Source of the DNA: Hyaloscypha bicolor E
Taxonomy: Eukaryota; Ascomycota; Leotiomycetes; Helotiales; Hyaloscyphaceae
DNA: 64,000 nt
NCBI RefSeq assembly: GCF_002865645.1
Contig: NW_020194554.1
Coordinates: forward strand, 1,364,001 to 1,428,000
Direction of reading: 5' to 3'
Shown: positions 24,208 to 35,760 of the stretch, one piece after another
Layout of the letters: each line of letters begins with the position of its first letter
How positions within the stretch are numbered: the stretch's first letter is position 1
The notes under the pieces: generated by a model
Databases searched by the model: none
What the model was told of the DNA's origin: nothing
What the model saw: the letters and a program-made list of their open reading frames with translations, nothing else
Position numbers and translations under genes: made by a program

Positions 24208-26275
24208 TCACCCGAAGGCCAACTTGCTCTGGCCCTTCTCTGGCTTTTCTCTTGCAGTCTTCTTCTTGTTCGTGTTCGTCCCAGATTTCTTGTTGGTCTT
24301 TGAGGTGGTAGTGGCTTGGAGTTGGTGGGAAAGTTGCCCCTTCTCCTCATCTTGGAGATCTTTTGCGAAATGCCAGTCTTGGTGGCTGTCCACATTGGCG
24401 GGTTCTATGGCCCGATTGCAACGGGTGCATATATAATCAGTAATCTGCTGTTGATGAAGGGCCGATGTGCCGGCTGAGAGCAGATTGTTCTCTTGCTGGA
24501 ATTCGGTCGCCTCGTTAATGTAGGGCGAGGCCGCCATTTCAAATTCGTCCCTATCTGCACTTCCTGCTTCAGCCGAAGGAGAATTGCCGAGTAAGCCATG
24601 AGCGCCAAAATCATCATCGTGTTCCCCTGTGCTGTCCGGTTTGCCAAAGAATTTCTGAATGCCTGTCGTGCCTTCGAGGCGCCGTCGTTTCTCTGACCTC
24701 TCTTGACCTGTCGCAGTCCTGCTCGACTCCCGTGCACTTGAACTCGTTGCTTTGGCCGCTTCACCCTTCACCAAGAATGCCCCGATGCCCAAATTGCCCT
24801 GAATACCATCCTCAAATCCACCCACGCTGAGACTGATGTTCGAGCAAGGCCAGACTCTTCCTTCCAGTATGATCTGGCTCAGGAGATTTTTGGCGAGTTC
24901 AAATAGTGCCGTCTCATCTATCTTTTTCCCAAGGGAGATGGGAGCCTGACGAGATTTCATTTGACCCCCATGACGAAAATGTAGAGTCAAGGTCTTTGGT
25001 CTTCTCTTGTTCTCCAACACACCCTCCTCCACCAATCGGGAGTAGATGTCCGCTGCAAATATCCGGAGCCATCGATGGGCTTGCTCGGGCGTGTTGATGC
25101 TGGGACGGAAACTCTTTGCAGAAAGCATGGATTTGATCTGAGTACGAGAGTTGACCTCGCTCGAATCAATTCCTCGGATGATTTGGAACACCCACGTGCC
25201 CGTATCGTCCCCAAGTTTCTGTTTCAGCTGTTCCACGGGAACTTCTAGCAAATCTTTGACCGTATCTGTATTGAATGCTGAAGTGATCTGGTCTCCGAGC
25301 TTGCCTCCTAGACCTCGGATTTTGGTAAACTTGGAGTCTGAGAGGAACATTTGGACAGCCCTGTTTCGAATGACGGTCTGTTGGTTTGGCTTCTTGTGTG
25401 CCGATCCAAGCTTCGCCAGCATCTTGTTCTGTGCGATGCCCCCTGAGCAAGTGTATTTCAGCTGCTTTCTCACGGCCGCTCTGACATCCCGGACAATCTC
25501 AGAGCCAATCAGAATGGCTACGTCGTCCCAGTCTGGATCGTCCTCTTCAGTTTCGTCGACATCCAGATCAACCAGAGCGTCTGCTTGCCAGTCTAATGCT
25601 GTCGTTGGAGGAAGCGGTAGACATTCCGTTGGGTCATCATAAGGTGGCGGCCTACTCAACTGAGGGTAACGCTCCAGCAATATTGAGTGAACCTGGGCTG
25701 AGAGATCCATAAAGACCTCATCGATGCTAGCCTTTTCCACCTTCTGCAAGTGTGCAGGCAGAGTGTCTTTTATACACGAAAGGATTTGACGAGACTTCAA
25801 GCGGTACGGGTCTAGAGAGACCTTGTGCGTTGCAATATTTTTTGCGGCGTCATCATGGTATGCCCATTTCTCTTCGCCCTCTTTCCACGTTGCAACATGT
25901 TGCATGATCAAATTTGGACAGAGCTTCTTTGCCTCGGCAATATTGACATGTCGACTGAGACCAAATTTTCGTGAAGGATAATTTATGGCTATGAGGCCTT
26001 GCCTAGACTCCTTAGATACTGCTACCAGAGATAAGGATGGAGTAATACCATTGCTGGACAGCCAAAGGCTGGTCTTCTGGCACGCCCAGCCGCACCATTT
26101 CACACTGTGCGTAGAAGGCATCGAGATCCACATGAGCGATTACCCGTAATGGACAGTTGGTAGAAGATGCAGCCAGAAGTGCCAATTGCTTATACGTGAA
26201 TCTCGACTTCCTTCGAAGGGCGCCTCCGCCTGCAGACATCGGAGAGGAAGGTTGAAAGGGCTGGGAGGAGGACAT
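24208..26275 (-). CDS. rad30: DNA polymerase eta (Y family, Rad30)
   Basis: Translesion polymerase that copies across UV cyclobutane dimers in the nucleus. Exons 26275-26049 and 26002-24208, split by a 46 nt intron, give 673 aa. The palm holds the metal-binding motifs HVDLDAFYAQCE (about 48-59) and KASIDEVFMDLS (SIDE, about 167). Splicing joins PLAVQQW to QGLIAINYPSRKFGLSR, the Y-family signature. A helix-hairpin segment (KIRGLGGKLG) and little-finger region follow. The C-terminus has a ubiquitin-binding UBZ zinc finger (about 598-625: C-x2-C ... H-x3-H) and, at the very end, a Lys-rich stretch with a PIP-like QSKLAFG for PCNA. An acidic insert (LDVDETEEDDPDWDD) sits between palm elements. 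Length and order are normal for fungal Pol eta. Confidence 0.95.
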
Positions 26276-26689
26276 AGCTTCTTGCGGGAAGTCCGGAGGC
26301 TGAGGTTATCGAGGAAGGCTATCGAGGAAGAGCGACAGGCAAATCGCGACCATCATCATAAAACCGTCGACTGTAAGTGTTGCGCATAGCTATTTGGATA
26401 TCCGCGATGGAGGATCCATATTCTGGCTCGGCATCCAAATGTTGATTGTCCTGGTAATTTTTCTGGTTATTGGGCAGACGCGTTCGGCAGACGTGCACAG
26501 GCGGTTCGCGTCAAATCCTCGGCTCCGCAAACGCTGGAGGTAGCTCACTTGTAGAGAGTATTGATGTCGTCTACAAAGCCCCCTCAAAACGGTCATATAT
26601 TGATTAGATAGTTCAATTCATATCTTCCCTATTCAATTGCAAATTCAATTCCTTATCAGACATATTACAAGTTTTAAAACTTACCCACG
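26276..26689. promoter_or_regulatory. divergent promoter region of rad30 and the 75 aa gene
   Basis: 414 bp lie between two divergent starts. There is a palindromic patch around 26290-26330 (CGAGGAAGGCTATCGAGGAAG, an imperfect direct repeat of CGAGGAAG). No certain binding site. Confidence 0.45.
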
Positions 26690-27180
26690 ATGACCTTTCT
26701 GTCAACACTCCGCAATCCAGCTTTCCTCGCCACTCTTTCTGGACTAGTAGGAAGTACCTATCTTCTTCGATCCCATATGATTGAGCTCTCTGAAGACCAC
26801 GAGGCAAGAATTGTATGTCACATGTCGTCCCTTTAATCAATCAGTAATATGATCAGCATTCGTAATGGCATATCGACAGCAGCTATCTCCGCAACCAGGC
26901 GGTTGCAAACGGGACGGCTGCAGGTGATGCAGCAGGCAGAGCAAGCTTCAGAACAGATGATTGGTGCTGCCTGCTGAGCGGTGATCGATCGAGGTCGGTG
27001 GCTTACCCTCAAGTGAGGGAATTGTTTCTCAATTGTCATGCGGCCCGTTGACTGAAACATTATGATGGGTGACAGGATGAACTGGAGGGCACCCTTAGAG
27101 GTTACACTAGTCTCATAGAAGAAGCGCTTAATAGGCTAGAGGGCAAAGCAACAGAAGCTGATCAACGAAAGAAAATATAA
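26690..27180 (+). CDS. small single-helix membrane protein, 75 aa, unknown
   Basis: I read two exons, 26690-26812 and 27076-27180, separated by a 263 nt GT-AG intron (GTATGT ... GACAG). The product is 75 aa. The first exon encodes MTFLSTLRNPAFLATLSGLV and a following helix, then a polar stretch SEDHEARI. The second continues in frame as DELEGTLRGYTSLIEEAL and ends RKKI. The layout, one N-terminal hydrophobic segment followed by a coiled-coil-like charged helix, recalls small mitochondrial inner-membrane assembly factors, but I do not recognise the family. The phase fit and the uninterrupted heptad pattern across the junction support the gene. The unusually long intron may instead hide a further small exon. 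Confidence 0.65.
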
Positions 27181-29461
27181 TGTCTTCGTCTCAGTTTTGA
27201 AATCTCAGAGCCCACGTGCTGATGGTCTGCAGGAACGAATAGTATGGGAAAAGACAAAAGGATGAAAAGAAAAACAGTTAGAACCATACCGTCTCGCATG
27301 GACCCCCACCGCATAATGATAGGTGCGGATTGCCCGTGGCGGTTTGGAACCGCGGGAGGGGGGGCCCGCGATGCACAATCACTGCCTTCAATATGCAGGT
27401 CATCACATCGGGTGTGGTTGGCTGTCTGAATTCGTACCCACCTTCCGAGTCAGCCTCTTGATGAGACGATTGTGAGGAAAGGTGGGCATAGTTAGTCCAT
27501 GAAGTCCGAGACGTGGATATCTTATATGGTCCCTTTCCCTCTTGCTAGTGCTAGTGATCTTGCAAGAAAGTGCCGTACATGCAATGAAATCGGTTTTCAG
27601 ATCGCCATAGCCCCAACTTGAAGGCCCCAACTACGAACGTGCCACCAATTGCGACCTGTATCAATTTACCCCGCTGATGTTGCCTCCTTGAAGCTCTTCT
27701 TGAGGACTGCAAACCCTCGTCAGCACTCCAGACATGAAAAATCTCCAGGGCCAACGCTCGAAGGCTAGAGATAAAAGAAATATGCAAAGAGAGGAGGATA
27801 CGGCCGGGCTGTGGGAGTTCATTCTCACATCGATGCTTGGTATAAGCCGAGAGCGATGTATATCAGCATGACGCAGGATTTGGGCGTGCTATGGGCGTGG
27901 GCCGAGAGCTTATAAAGCTTTCGACTTAGTAGTGTACTATCCCTCTTTTTATCGCCCATTCCCAGGTGGGGTCATCATCATCTGACCCAGATTGGGTTGC
28001 AAGAAGCTAAATCCGTGGCAGAAGATTGGGCAATGAAAGAATCCGGGTTCATGAACACCCAACGAGGCTGCACCAGACGTCCTCGAGAATGACCACATGT
28101 CGTCAAGCTCGGTCTCCCTGACCGATGACACTATTGCGGCTCAATTATCGGTCTTGGAAACCAGCTTATTCCCCTGCGAGGACAAAGGCGCCGGCGGTTA
28201 CCGACGTGTGGGAAGGTCATTTGGACTCCCGGCGGTATCGGCGCGCGCCCTGGATCACAACACGACTCTAGGAGCACCATTTCAAGTCGAACAACATATT
28301 CATTTTCACCGAAGTCTTCCGGTGGCCACTGTTGTTGGTTCTCCGTATGACTTCGGTTCACCAAAATGCGTGATGTTGTTCTGGCGAACCCCCCTGAACA
28401 ACAGCCTCACCAGCGAAGAGCACCACAATGTATCCACAAAGATCGCCCAGCTTGGTCATTATTCTCGAATGGAGTCAGGTAATGGGTGGCAGTGCTATCT
28501 TCACAACTACACGTGTTGACCGCAACACGAAGTTGTTCTTTCCGCACAAACAGCTTCTTCCCCTTGGAAAGGCGCAAGATCTCATATGGAATCGGGTTGC
28601 CTCACGCTTCCTAGCAGCGGTCCTACGCCTCGAACCATACAGCGAGCGAGCTAGGTCGCATTGCCCGAAAGAGCCATCTCCGGCTTCCTAAACAGCCCCT
28701 GTCTCGACAACCAAAGTCATGCGCCACAAACTGGACCATAGAAGCTCACGATATCTTGGACGGGGCGCGAGAACATGCATTGCAATGCCTTCAGATGCCA
28801 CTCAACTTCGAATAAGCAGCTCTCCAGCAAAGAGCGCGTTGACCTGGGCAGCGAAGCAGAACCCTTCTTCTCAACCGCCCTGCACCTAATCTGCCAGGCT
28901 TCGTGGGTTTTGCTGGTAAAAAGTATAAGATAGAACGCCTGCGGCTATGCTCTTGGGCCAGCAGAAGTATCCGGGTCTCTGTCTGGACTACTTTTCCTCG
29001 ACCGACTACCACTAAGTCAACCGTACGCCGTCATCGCTGGTTCATTGGCAAGATGTAGAGTATCTTCGGGGGCGCACTGCCCCGAGGGAGATGGCTCCCA
29101 AATATCCAAAGAGCACTGCTCACGCCTCAAGAGGGCGAGCAGACTGCGCTCGAGGAGCATCTCTTAAACTTCTGAAAAAGTATATGAACTCAGCAACTTC
29201 CTAGGGAAACTCTCAGCAGACAACAAGCGCGAACAACAGCACCACCAGCACAGGTCTTTCATCTCTTCCCGCTCTTGTACGTCGACTTTCTTTCTTTGCA
29301 GACTTCTTCGAGTTCACCATCTTCGCTCAACACTTAATCCGTGCCTCGGATACAGCATATCATTCCACGAACAGACCGCTTTCAAAATAAAGAGGTATGA
29401 GAAAGCTTCCCCTTCCCCTTCCTTTCTGCTGAATGTTGGCTGAAGAACTTATAGTCTCGAC
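27181..29461. other. gene-poor spacer (2.3 kb)
   Basis: I support no gene in this spacer. The ORF at 28097-28519 (+, 140 codons) has no recognisable domain. A G/C-rich hairpin, GCGGTT-TGG-AACCGC, sits at 27339-27353 inside a GC-rich island. A TATA-like element at about 29181 precedes the Cys-rich gene at 29462. Confidence 0.4.
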
Positions 29462-29845
29462 ATGCCGCGCATTCGGACTGGCACGCCAGAAACGACAACT
29501 TGGTGGAGGTGTTGCCAAGAAACGTGCGAGCACCGCGAAGTCAACAACGAGGCATGGGGCACAACCTGCCCGGACTGTAGCCATGAGAAATGTGAGGATT
29601 GTGAGGAAAACATCACTCCTTCAGCCAGCTCAACACAACAAAACATCCGCCGCCGACATCGATGCGAGACCACAAAGTACGCACGACATGCGAGACAGCC
29701 AAATACAGCCAACTACGCACGACCTAGCAACACGGGATGGTGGATCTGTTGCAAGGATAGGCGGGAGGTGAATCCCAAATTATGGGGAGACGAATGTCCC
29801 GATGATCAGCACCAAAAGTGTTCTGAATGCCGAACACTTTCATGA
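29462..29845 (+). CDS. Cys-rich zinc-finger-like protein, double motif
   Basis: A 127 aa single-exon ORF. It contains the local family motif twice. Copy 1 (about 12-46) runs TTWWRCC ... REVNNEAWG ... CPDCSHEKCEDC. Copy 2 (about 92-125) runs GWWICC ... REVNPKLWG ... CPDDQHQKCSEC. The paired Cys and His suggest a zinc-binding knuckle. In copy 2 one expected Cys is Asp (CPDD) and the Cys after CC is missing, so it may not bind metal. No signal peptide or membrane segment is present. Between the copies is a Thr/Arg/Gln-rich linker. Function is unknown. The sequence is related in motif to the ORFs at 35761, 37513 and 38546 on the same strand. Confidence 0.65.
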   Translation: MPRIRTGTPETTTWWRCCQETCEHREVNNEAWGTTCPDCSHEKCEDCEENITPSASSTQQNIRRRHRCETTKYARHARQPNTANYARPSNTGWWICCKDRREVNPKLWGDECPDDQHQKCSECRTLS

Positions 29846-30465
29846 ATAGGATGAATTGACGGATCGTTTGGTTCGTTCGGCGGTCCTCTTGACAGTCAGT
29901 ATCAAGAAAAGGCTTTGAGAAAGGTCTGGTGTGGCCCTTGGCGCGTATGCTTTGGTGGACGTCGTTGTTAGTTTGATTTTGCCTGTCATTTTCCCTTCTT
30001 TCTTTGATTCCTTCACTTGAAACTTTACGGCCTCGTTTCATTCCTTGATGGTGGTTGACTTGTCGGTTCGAGTCTTGGTGGAAGGCACTGCTTCGATTCT
30101 TTTGTCATTATTCTCTTCGATTCATGTTTCATCCTTGACTACGACGCCCGTTTTCCTTTTGGTTCGTGGTTCGGATTCTTGCGGTTATGCTTCTAGTTTC
30201 TCTTTCATAGACTCCGCTTCATGTCCATCTTCTTATATTTGCTCAACCATTTGCCTTGCCTCTAGGTGGTTAGACTTGTTTGTGCTTGGAAGAACATGGG
30301 ATGAGAGGCGTTCATAGATCATTCGTTACTCGTTCATAGACCATTCGTTAGTTGCCCGCTTTTCAATATCAGGTCGTTTCCTAGAACTCATGGACCGACC
30401 CATGTTTCATAACCATTCTTGCACTTGGACGTGACCGAAACCGTATGACCATAGCTGAAGTTGTC
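29846..30465. other. spacer with a decayed charged reading frame
   Basis: On the minus strand, about 30275-29850, one frame reads as a Lys/Glu-rich sequence (for example EAESMKEKLEA, VKFQVKESKKEGKMTG) interrupted by four stops, two TAA and two TGA. All could come from CAA or CGA by C-to-T change. I take it as a possible gene remnant with no identifiable family. Confidence 0.35.
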
Positions 30466-31216
30466 TTAGGTAAAAGAGCTAGGCAGAACCGTTCGTGTCT
30501 CGCCCAAACATGATCGGTGACCCAGCGTTAAGCTTCCTTGGACTTCTATGGTTTGTGCCTTCCGCAGTCCGATGGTTCTCTGGATGTCCTTTGCCTTGAT
30601 ATGCTTCCCATCATTGTCCCACACACTTATGTCCACGAAATATTTCACGGTGCTGAGACGCATCTAGTGATCCGCGAGTATACCCAGACCTTGTTGCCAT
30701 CCTGAATGACTTCCTTGATATTCATCTTGGATTCCGGCGCAGATCAAAGAAATTGCACCCATCCCGCCGCGAAGGCGTCTGCATCCTCGACTGCAGGGAT
30801 ATTATGGTATGCCGTCAAGGAGAGTGAAAATATGCTGCGCCTTTCGAAATATCCTTCTTGTTGCACCAGGTTGACAAGCCAATCGCGTGTGCCTTGAGGG
30901 CTTGCAGGGTAGGCATGATATCGATTGATGCTGCGGGCTCGAGTTCAACTTCGTTGATGGTTCGATCGAGTGTTTCTTTGTCTGATGCTGAGCTGATGGT
31001 GGTAAGTTGGGCTTCATTTGTGCTTCTTGAGGAACCCTCATCCACGGGCATATCGGGGGCTCTACCTGCGAAGTTTCGCAAGTGCTCTGCCATTTCGTTA
31101 AAGTCGGAAAGTTTTCCATCCATTCTTGCTTGGCGTTTACGGCGACATGTTTACGTTGGTTGGCGTGGTCGGACTCTGCCCTCGCTTCGGAAGTAGTCAG
31201 GGGAAGAGCTAACCAT
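30466..31216 (-). pseudogene. decayed SnoaL/NTF2-like protein gene
   Basis: Three frames in series make one protein-like product. From ATG at 31216 the first frame passes a TAA (31153-31151), then gives MDGKLSDFNEMAEHLRNFAG ... LQALKAHAIGLSTWCNKKDI to about 30830. The next frame gives AYHNIPAVEDADAFAAGWVQ, a TGA (30746-30744), then NIKEVIQDGNKVWVYSRIT. The third gives VKYFVDISVWDNDGKHIKAK and DIQRTI to about 30570. The order, a helix, an N-x-K-E-V-I-Q-D-G-N-K-V-W-V-Y strand and a V-D-x-S-V-W-D-x-D-G-K strand, fits the alpha+beta SnoaL-like fold. Two frameshifts and two nonsense codons make expression of a full protein unlikely. No 25-70 nt intron removes them. Confidence 0.55.
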
Positions 31217-31931
31217 GTCACGTGTAGTAGAAACCCCAATCCAATTCAGATCCTGGTAACCGTAGAGCTGCTTTATACCAGTAAAATTCCAAAGATTCGG
31301 GCTGGAGCAACATGGACACCGAGAAGATCTTAAGCCACGGATTTGGTAAGTCGGAGAGCTTGTTCATCGGAGTGTGAATGAGGATGGGATTGAAAGGTTC
31401 AACAAATAGGCTGGCTATTTCGAAGCATTCAGGTTCTTGGAGATGATGGTGGAGAAAACATAGGGGGAAGATTCTGCTTTTGGCTATGGGTCGAGCCCCT
31501 AATTCGTCCTAGAAAGCTGGCCATGGAACAACGGCTCAGCGAAAGGAAGTCGGCCATTCGACTGAAAGTGTACGTTGCTGCTTAAGTCTATGCAATGTTA
31601 CTCTTTTGTGTACAAGTCGTCTCGAGCTTTCCGGCAGCCCTCCAATTATCTATGAATCGCCAACCAACTCTACCCTTCGCACCCATGACCAGCAGCTTTG
31701 GAATGCCAGCTCATTATGACATGTCATTAAAATATATCTCAACCGGCGGGTGCATGACTCGCTTCCCTAAGGCCGCTGTCCAATCTCTTCAAGCTCTACG
31801 TAGGACAAGAAAACAGCGGTAGCGTAACACAGTCACGAAACTCTTGTTGGGACAGATTGGAGACAAGACTCGCAACATGGGCAGCGACGTTTATCACAAA
31901 ATCCCCGATTCTCAACTAGATTTCGCCTATT
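31217..31931. other. spacer between the decayed gene and pfa5
   Basis: No supportable gene. It contains the pfa5 3' region and chance ORFs below 85 codons. Confidence 0.4.
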
Positions 31932-33841
31932 TCAAGTTGGCTGTGGGGACGTTGAGAGGTTGTTGATATTTTGCAACGGAATCGAACGATTTGGTTGACT
32001 TGAGATGACATCCGGATCCCTGGTTTCCGCACCTGCATCAGAAGTGCCTTCGCTGGTCCTCCTCTGGTGCGTTCGCTTCCTTCTCTTCCGGCGACGTGAT
32101 TTATCCGTTTCTCGAGATGGTGTGAAACCAACAGATGATTTCAAAAGATTCACACCAGGACCCATTGCATATTGGCTCTCGGCATCCTCATGGTCGCAAC
32201 ACGGACTTCTTCGTATGGGAAGAAACCAGTCCAGCAAGCCCGTTCCCATGACAGTCTTGAAATTCAGAAGCCGACTTCCAAGGTCCCAAGGGTTTTCGCC
32301 AACCTCCAGCATTGGCAGTACGGCAAAAGTTCGTGTAGCTTGGAGATCTCTCTCAGAAGGTCGTTCTTTTGTACAAGCGTTTTGTTGAGCTGCTGTCGGC
32401 GCGGTCGGCTCTGCTAGACGAGGGCCTCCGTTTGCTTCTAAGGAGTCCTCATTTAAAGAGGTACTTTCTGGTCCTCGTGTCGGTGCTTCAGACCTATTGC
32501 CAATGTCTTCCGAAAGAGGCCCAGGGGGTTTTCCAATTGGTTCTAAATGCTGTGTGTGAGAATAGATCTTGGTCCTTGGCATATCTGCTGGCTGGTAGTA
32601 GTCGGGATTTGGAGGAATTCCCACATCTAGTGGATACGTTATCTCTTTGTAATATGGTTGAACAGCTGCATCAATTCTTGCTCGAACCAATTCTATTCGG
32701 CGGGGTTTCAAAACAGCCAAGACGTGAACGGCGCTTTTTGCACCAAGTTTTTCGACTTGTGTATAGTTATCCATGGCCAAGTCGATAGAAGTGACAGTCA
32801 TTCCAAAAGTAAACAGGCCAAAGAAAGTAGACCTAGCAACACAACGTTAGAGAGCGATGGAATTGCCGAAAGTGGACGTACAGTCCAAGAACCGCAACAA
32901 ATTGAGGGTTAAGAGTTTCATCCTAAGTCATGTACAGTCAGCTAATAAGGGTCAAGTTGGGGAATAAGTGTGACGCGAGGAGATTTGATGACGCGAAGGG
33001 TGTGAGGGGTCCAACAAACCTCTGCTTGTTTCTGCTTCGCAACGTAGATCGCCATAACGACTAGGACATGAATGCAGTACAGCGCTGTGTAGCCAGTAAA
33101 TTGGATGAAGAATTTGAAGTTGTTCTCCCCGACAGCCCCTCCAACCCTGCAAAAGCATGTTAGGCGGTCCCAAGAGCTTGCAGACGTGATAAGCTTAAGG
33201 CAGCAAAACATACCAAGGGCAGAAGTGGTCCATCTTTCTTATACAGCGCCCACAATCACTACTGTGATGCGCACGGTCAGGCTTCCAATTCGCACAATAG
33301 GGGCACCACTTGGGCTTCCCGTCCATGTCGCAAACAAACACATCCTTCGTATAGAAGAGCTCCAACCCCGGCGAGTCCGGGTCATTGTCGGAGCCTGCAA
33401 CAACGCCCGAAGTCTCCCTGCCCGCAGGCACGCCAGCATTATATTCGACGCCGCCAATGCCACTCTTGTCCGAGCTGGCCTTGCTTCCAGCCCTCTCTTG
33501 CTTTCGTTCTTGTAGTGCTCGAGGTCCGAGAGGAACATAGGGAGGTTCGAAGACGGTAATGTAAACTAGCCGGAAGAAGCAGATTGACATGAGTAGGAAG
33601 AGCACAAAGTATATGACAAGAATGGGGATTGCCGCGGCATGGTCAAAATGTTTGATTAGGAGGTAATTGACTATAGTGCAAAGTCAGCCGCTAGTTCAGC
33701 ATTATCACCGAATGCCTTACCGCATAGAAGAGCTACAACAACGTAGGTGGCGTATCCAACAACGCCGGCCAGAATGATGGGTATTATTCTCGCCGTCCAA
33801 AGATTAATTGCGACCCTGTTGACCTCGACCTTGCTCTGCAT
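31932..33841 (-). CDS. pfa5: palmitoyltransferase of the DHHC family (Pfa5-like)
   Basis: Attaches palmitate to cysteines of membrane-associated proteins. Five exons, 33841-33721, 33670-33214, 33146-33020, 32922-32882 and 32832-31932, give 548 aa. All four introns are GT-AG, 48-97 nt. There are four predicted membrane helices: about 14-36 and 46-68 before, and about 205-230 and 250-270 after, the catalytic Cys-rich domain. That domain (WCPYC ... [20 protein letters not shown]) ends in DHFCPW at about 188-193. The third residue of the usual DHHC is Phe. Exon 3 opens [20 protein letters not shown], as in Pfa5, and exon 5 gives [20 protein letters not shown]. The long polar C-terminal tail (about 275-548) is cytosolic. 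Start M-Q-S-K-V-E-V-N-R was preferred over ATGs further upstream because it lies just before the first helix. Confidence 0.88.
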
Positions 33842-35760
33842 CTTGGCCAATCCATAAGGCTCACTGCTGTGAATGCAATTCCTGCTCCAAAAATATGAAT
33901 AGAAACTGCTCGTAGTAATACTACTAGTTAGCAATTGTCATCGAACCATAATTGAATCTGGAGATGTTAGTTGTCAGCATGGAGAGGAACAGAAGGATCG
34001 CGCTTGTCGTCGCGCTTTCTCAGTTTCTCTGGTCCGTGCGAGAGCCTCGACACGGAGTGACGGAGCCCGATTTACGGCTCTGCCTCGTCCAGACACTACT
34101 GAGAAGTTTGCTCTCAGCTCCCCATCGGCAGGATCAATAGCTTCAATTGGGATGACTCTTTCATCGAAAAGTTTGCCAGTTTCGGAAGTACATCCGCAAT
34201 TGTCATGCGCCTCAGTGGTCGCAGTCTCGAAGAAGATTCAATTTCTAAGTAGTGGCGAAGCATAGCTTCTAGAATATGCGAATTCCTCTGTGTAGGGGCT
34301 ATTTAAGATCTTCTTTCCCAGAGAGCCTCGATCCTTCACCTCAAATTCGAAATGCCTAGCAACTTCAAGGAATTATGAAAGTTGTTGAGGGCGGTTCAGA
34401 GGCTGGGACTCGGGGACAAATAAATTCAGCTGTCTGCGTTGCCCTCTCAATGAGAAATTCGCCCCTACGTAACGCCCGATTGGAGCAAGCGCAGGACTCT
34501 AATGCCTGGTGTGGCTTCCTCAATGGTTGACGTTGGATGTCTTGCCTCTGCGCTTTTGGTATGGCAGAGATTGCTTCTCGGCGTACAGAGCCAACCTCCT
34601 GCCTGGCCCACTTTCCCAGGAAAGCCCTCTAACAGCACTATTCCGGACCCGGAGATATGCGGCACGGCAGAGTTTGCGGCTCTGGCAGCAAACAATTTTT
34701 TCCTGGGCCTCGAGGCGGTCCTCTTTGGTCCCAAGAAAGTCCTGTTTCCCGTTGCCCTACTTGTCTACACCCTCTATCCCAGACACTTGTCTTCCCAAGT
34801 AGGCAGCAATTGAACCAGAGAATGTTGTTCTTGATCAATAAAATAAGACGGGTATAGCCACCAGCGGCCAGATGACCAGCTGAGATGAAATAGGCCGGGT
34901 ATGCTCAGAAGCGATGTGCGGCTGAATGAGGCTCAAAGGATGGAAGAAAATCCTTCCTTAAGAATGACCGGAGCTTTGGGGAAAACCAGAAACGCTCCGA
35001 CGTATGCTAACTTCTGTTTCGGTCAACGATCCAATCATTCATAATGAAGCTGAAGTCGATGGCGTCCCAAGACGGCCTTGTACAGTATTACTGGTGCACA
35101 ATTTTGGAGTCTCGCCCTCGGTCAACAACGAGGCAAAACCTCCTTCAATGTTCTTAAGGCTCACTGTGCTCCCATCTCACTCGGTTTCCAAGGACGGCGG
35201 ACTGATCAGCCTCCTTCATTCTTCTTTTCCGCCCCTTTTTGAAAGAGATTACCTGGGACCGCCTTGGGGACAGCTGTTAGCCGCCCTCGATTTGTCTTCC
35301 AACCCCTCTTGGAACATGCGGCCGAGGAGAAGCTACCCCTTTGTCTCACGGTGAGCCTAAGATCAAAATGCTTTGCCCCCAGGGCTCCTCTTCGCCCTCA
35401 AGTTGGGGCTATAACTGCTTCCACTTCCGGAGCAGGGCACTCTCCATCAGCTTCTATATAAAGGGGGTGCGGCCCTCTTCATTTGACCATGATTTCTCGG
35501 ACCAGTCTTCAAATAACGACTTCTACTCTCCTGGCCTTGGGATATACTCTACAGGGTGCTTCCTAGTTTGGCTGAGCTCTACTTTGGCAAAACTGTATGC
35601 CAGATTTTCGAACTTGGTATTGCGGCTGGTGCGGACACGGGTATGTACTCACCTAAAATGATCAATCTACAGTGGTGACCAGGAACTGGACTTACGCATT
35701 TATATAGACCCCACTCTCTTGTGTTGGATGAATATTGCACCTGCTGCTATCGACGAAAGG
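33842..35760. other. spacer with promoter of the Cys-rich gene at 35761
   Basis: I find no supportable gene here. A TATA box (TATATAAAGG, 35455-35464) lies about 300 bp before the next start, with a GGGGCT element at 35405-35410. A 25-codon upstream ORF (about 35490-35567) opens MISRTSLQITTSTLLALGYT and may affect translation. Other ORFs up to 116 codons have no family features. Confidence 0.45.

Noticed and set aside
28097..28519. 140-codon ORF in the 27-29 kb spacer
   Set aside because: No recognisable domain and no conserved block.
30060..30085. GGTTCGAGTC, like a tRNA T-loop
   Set aside because: No matching acceptor, D or anticodon stems around it.
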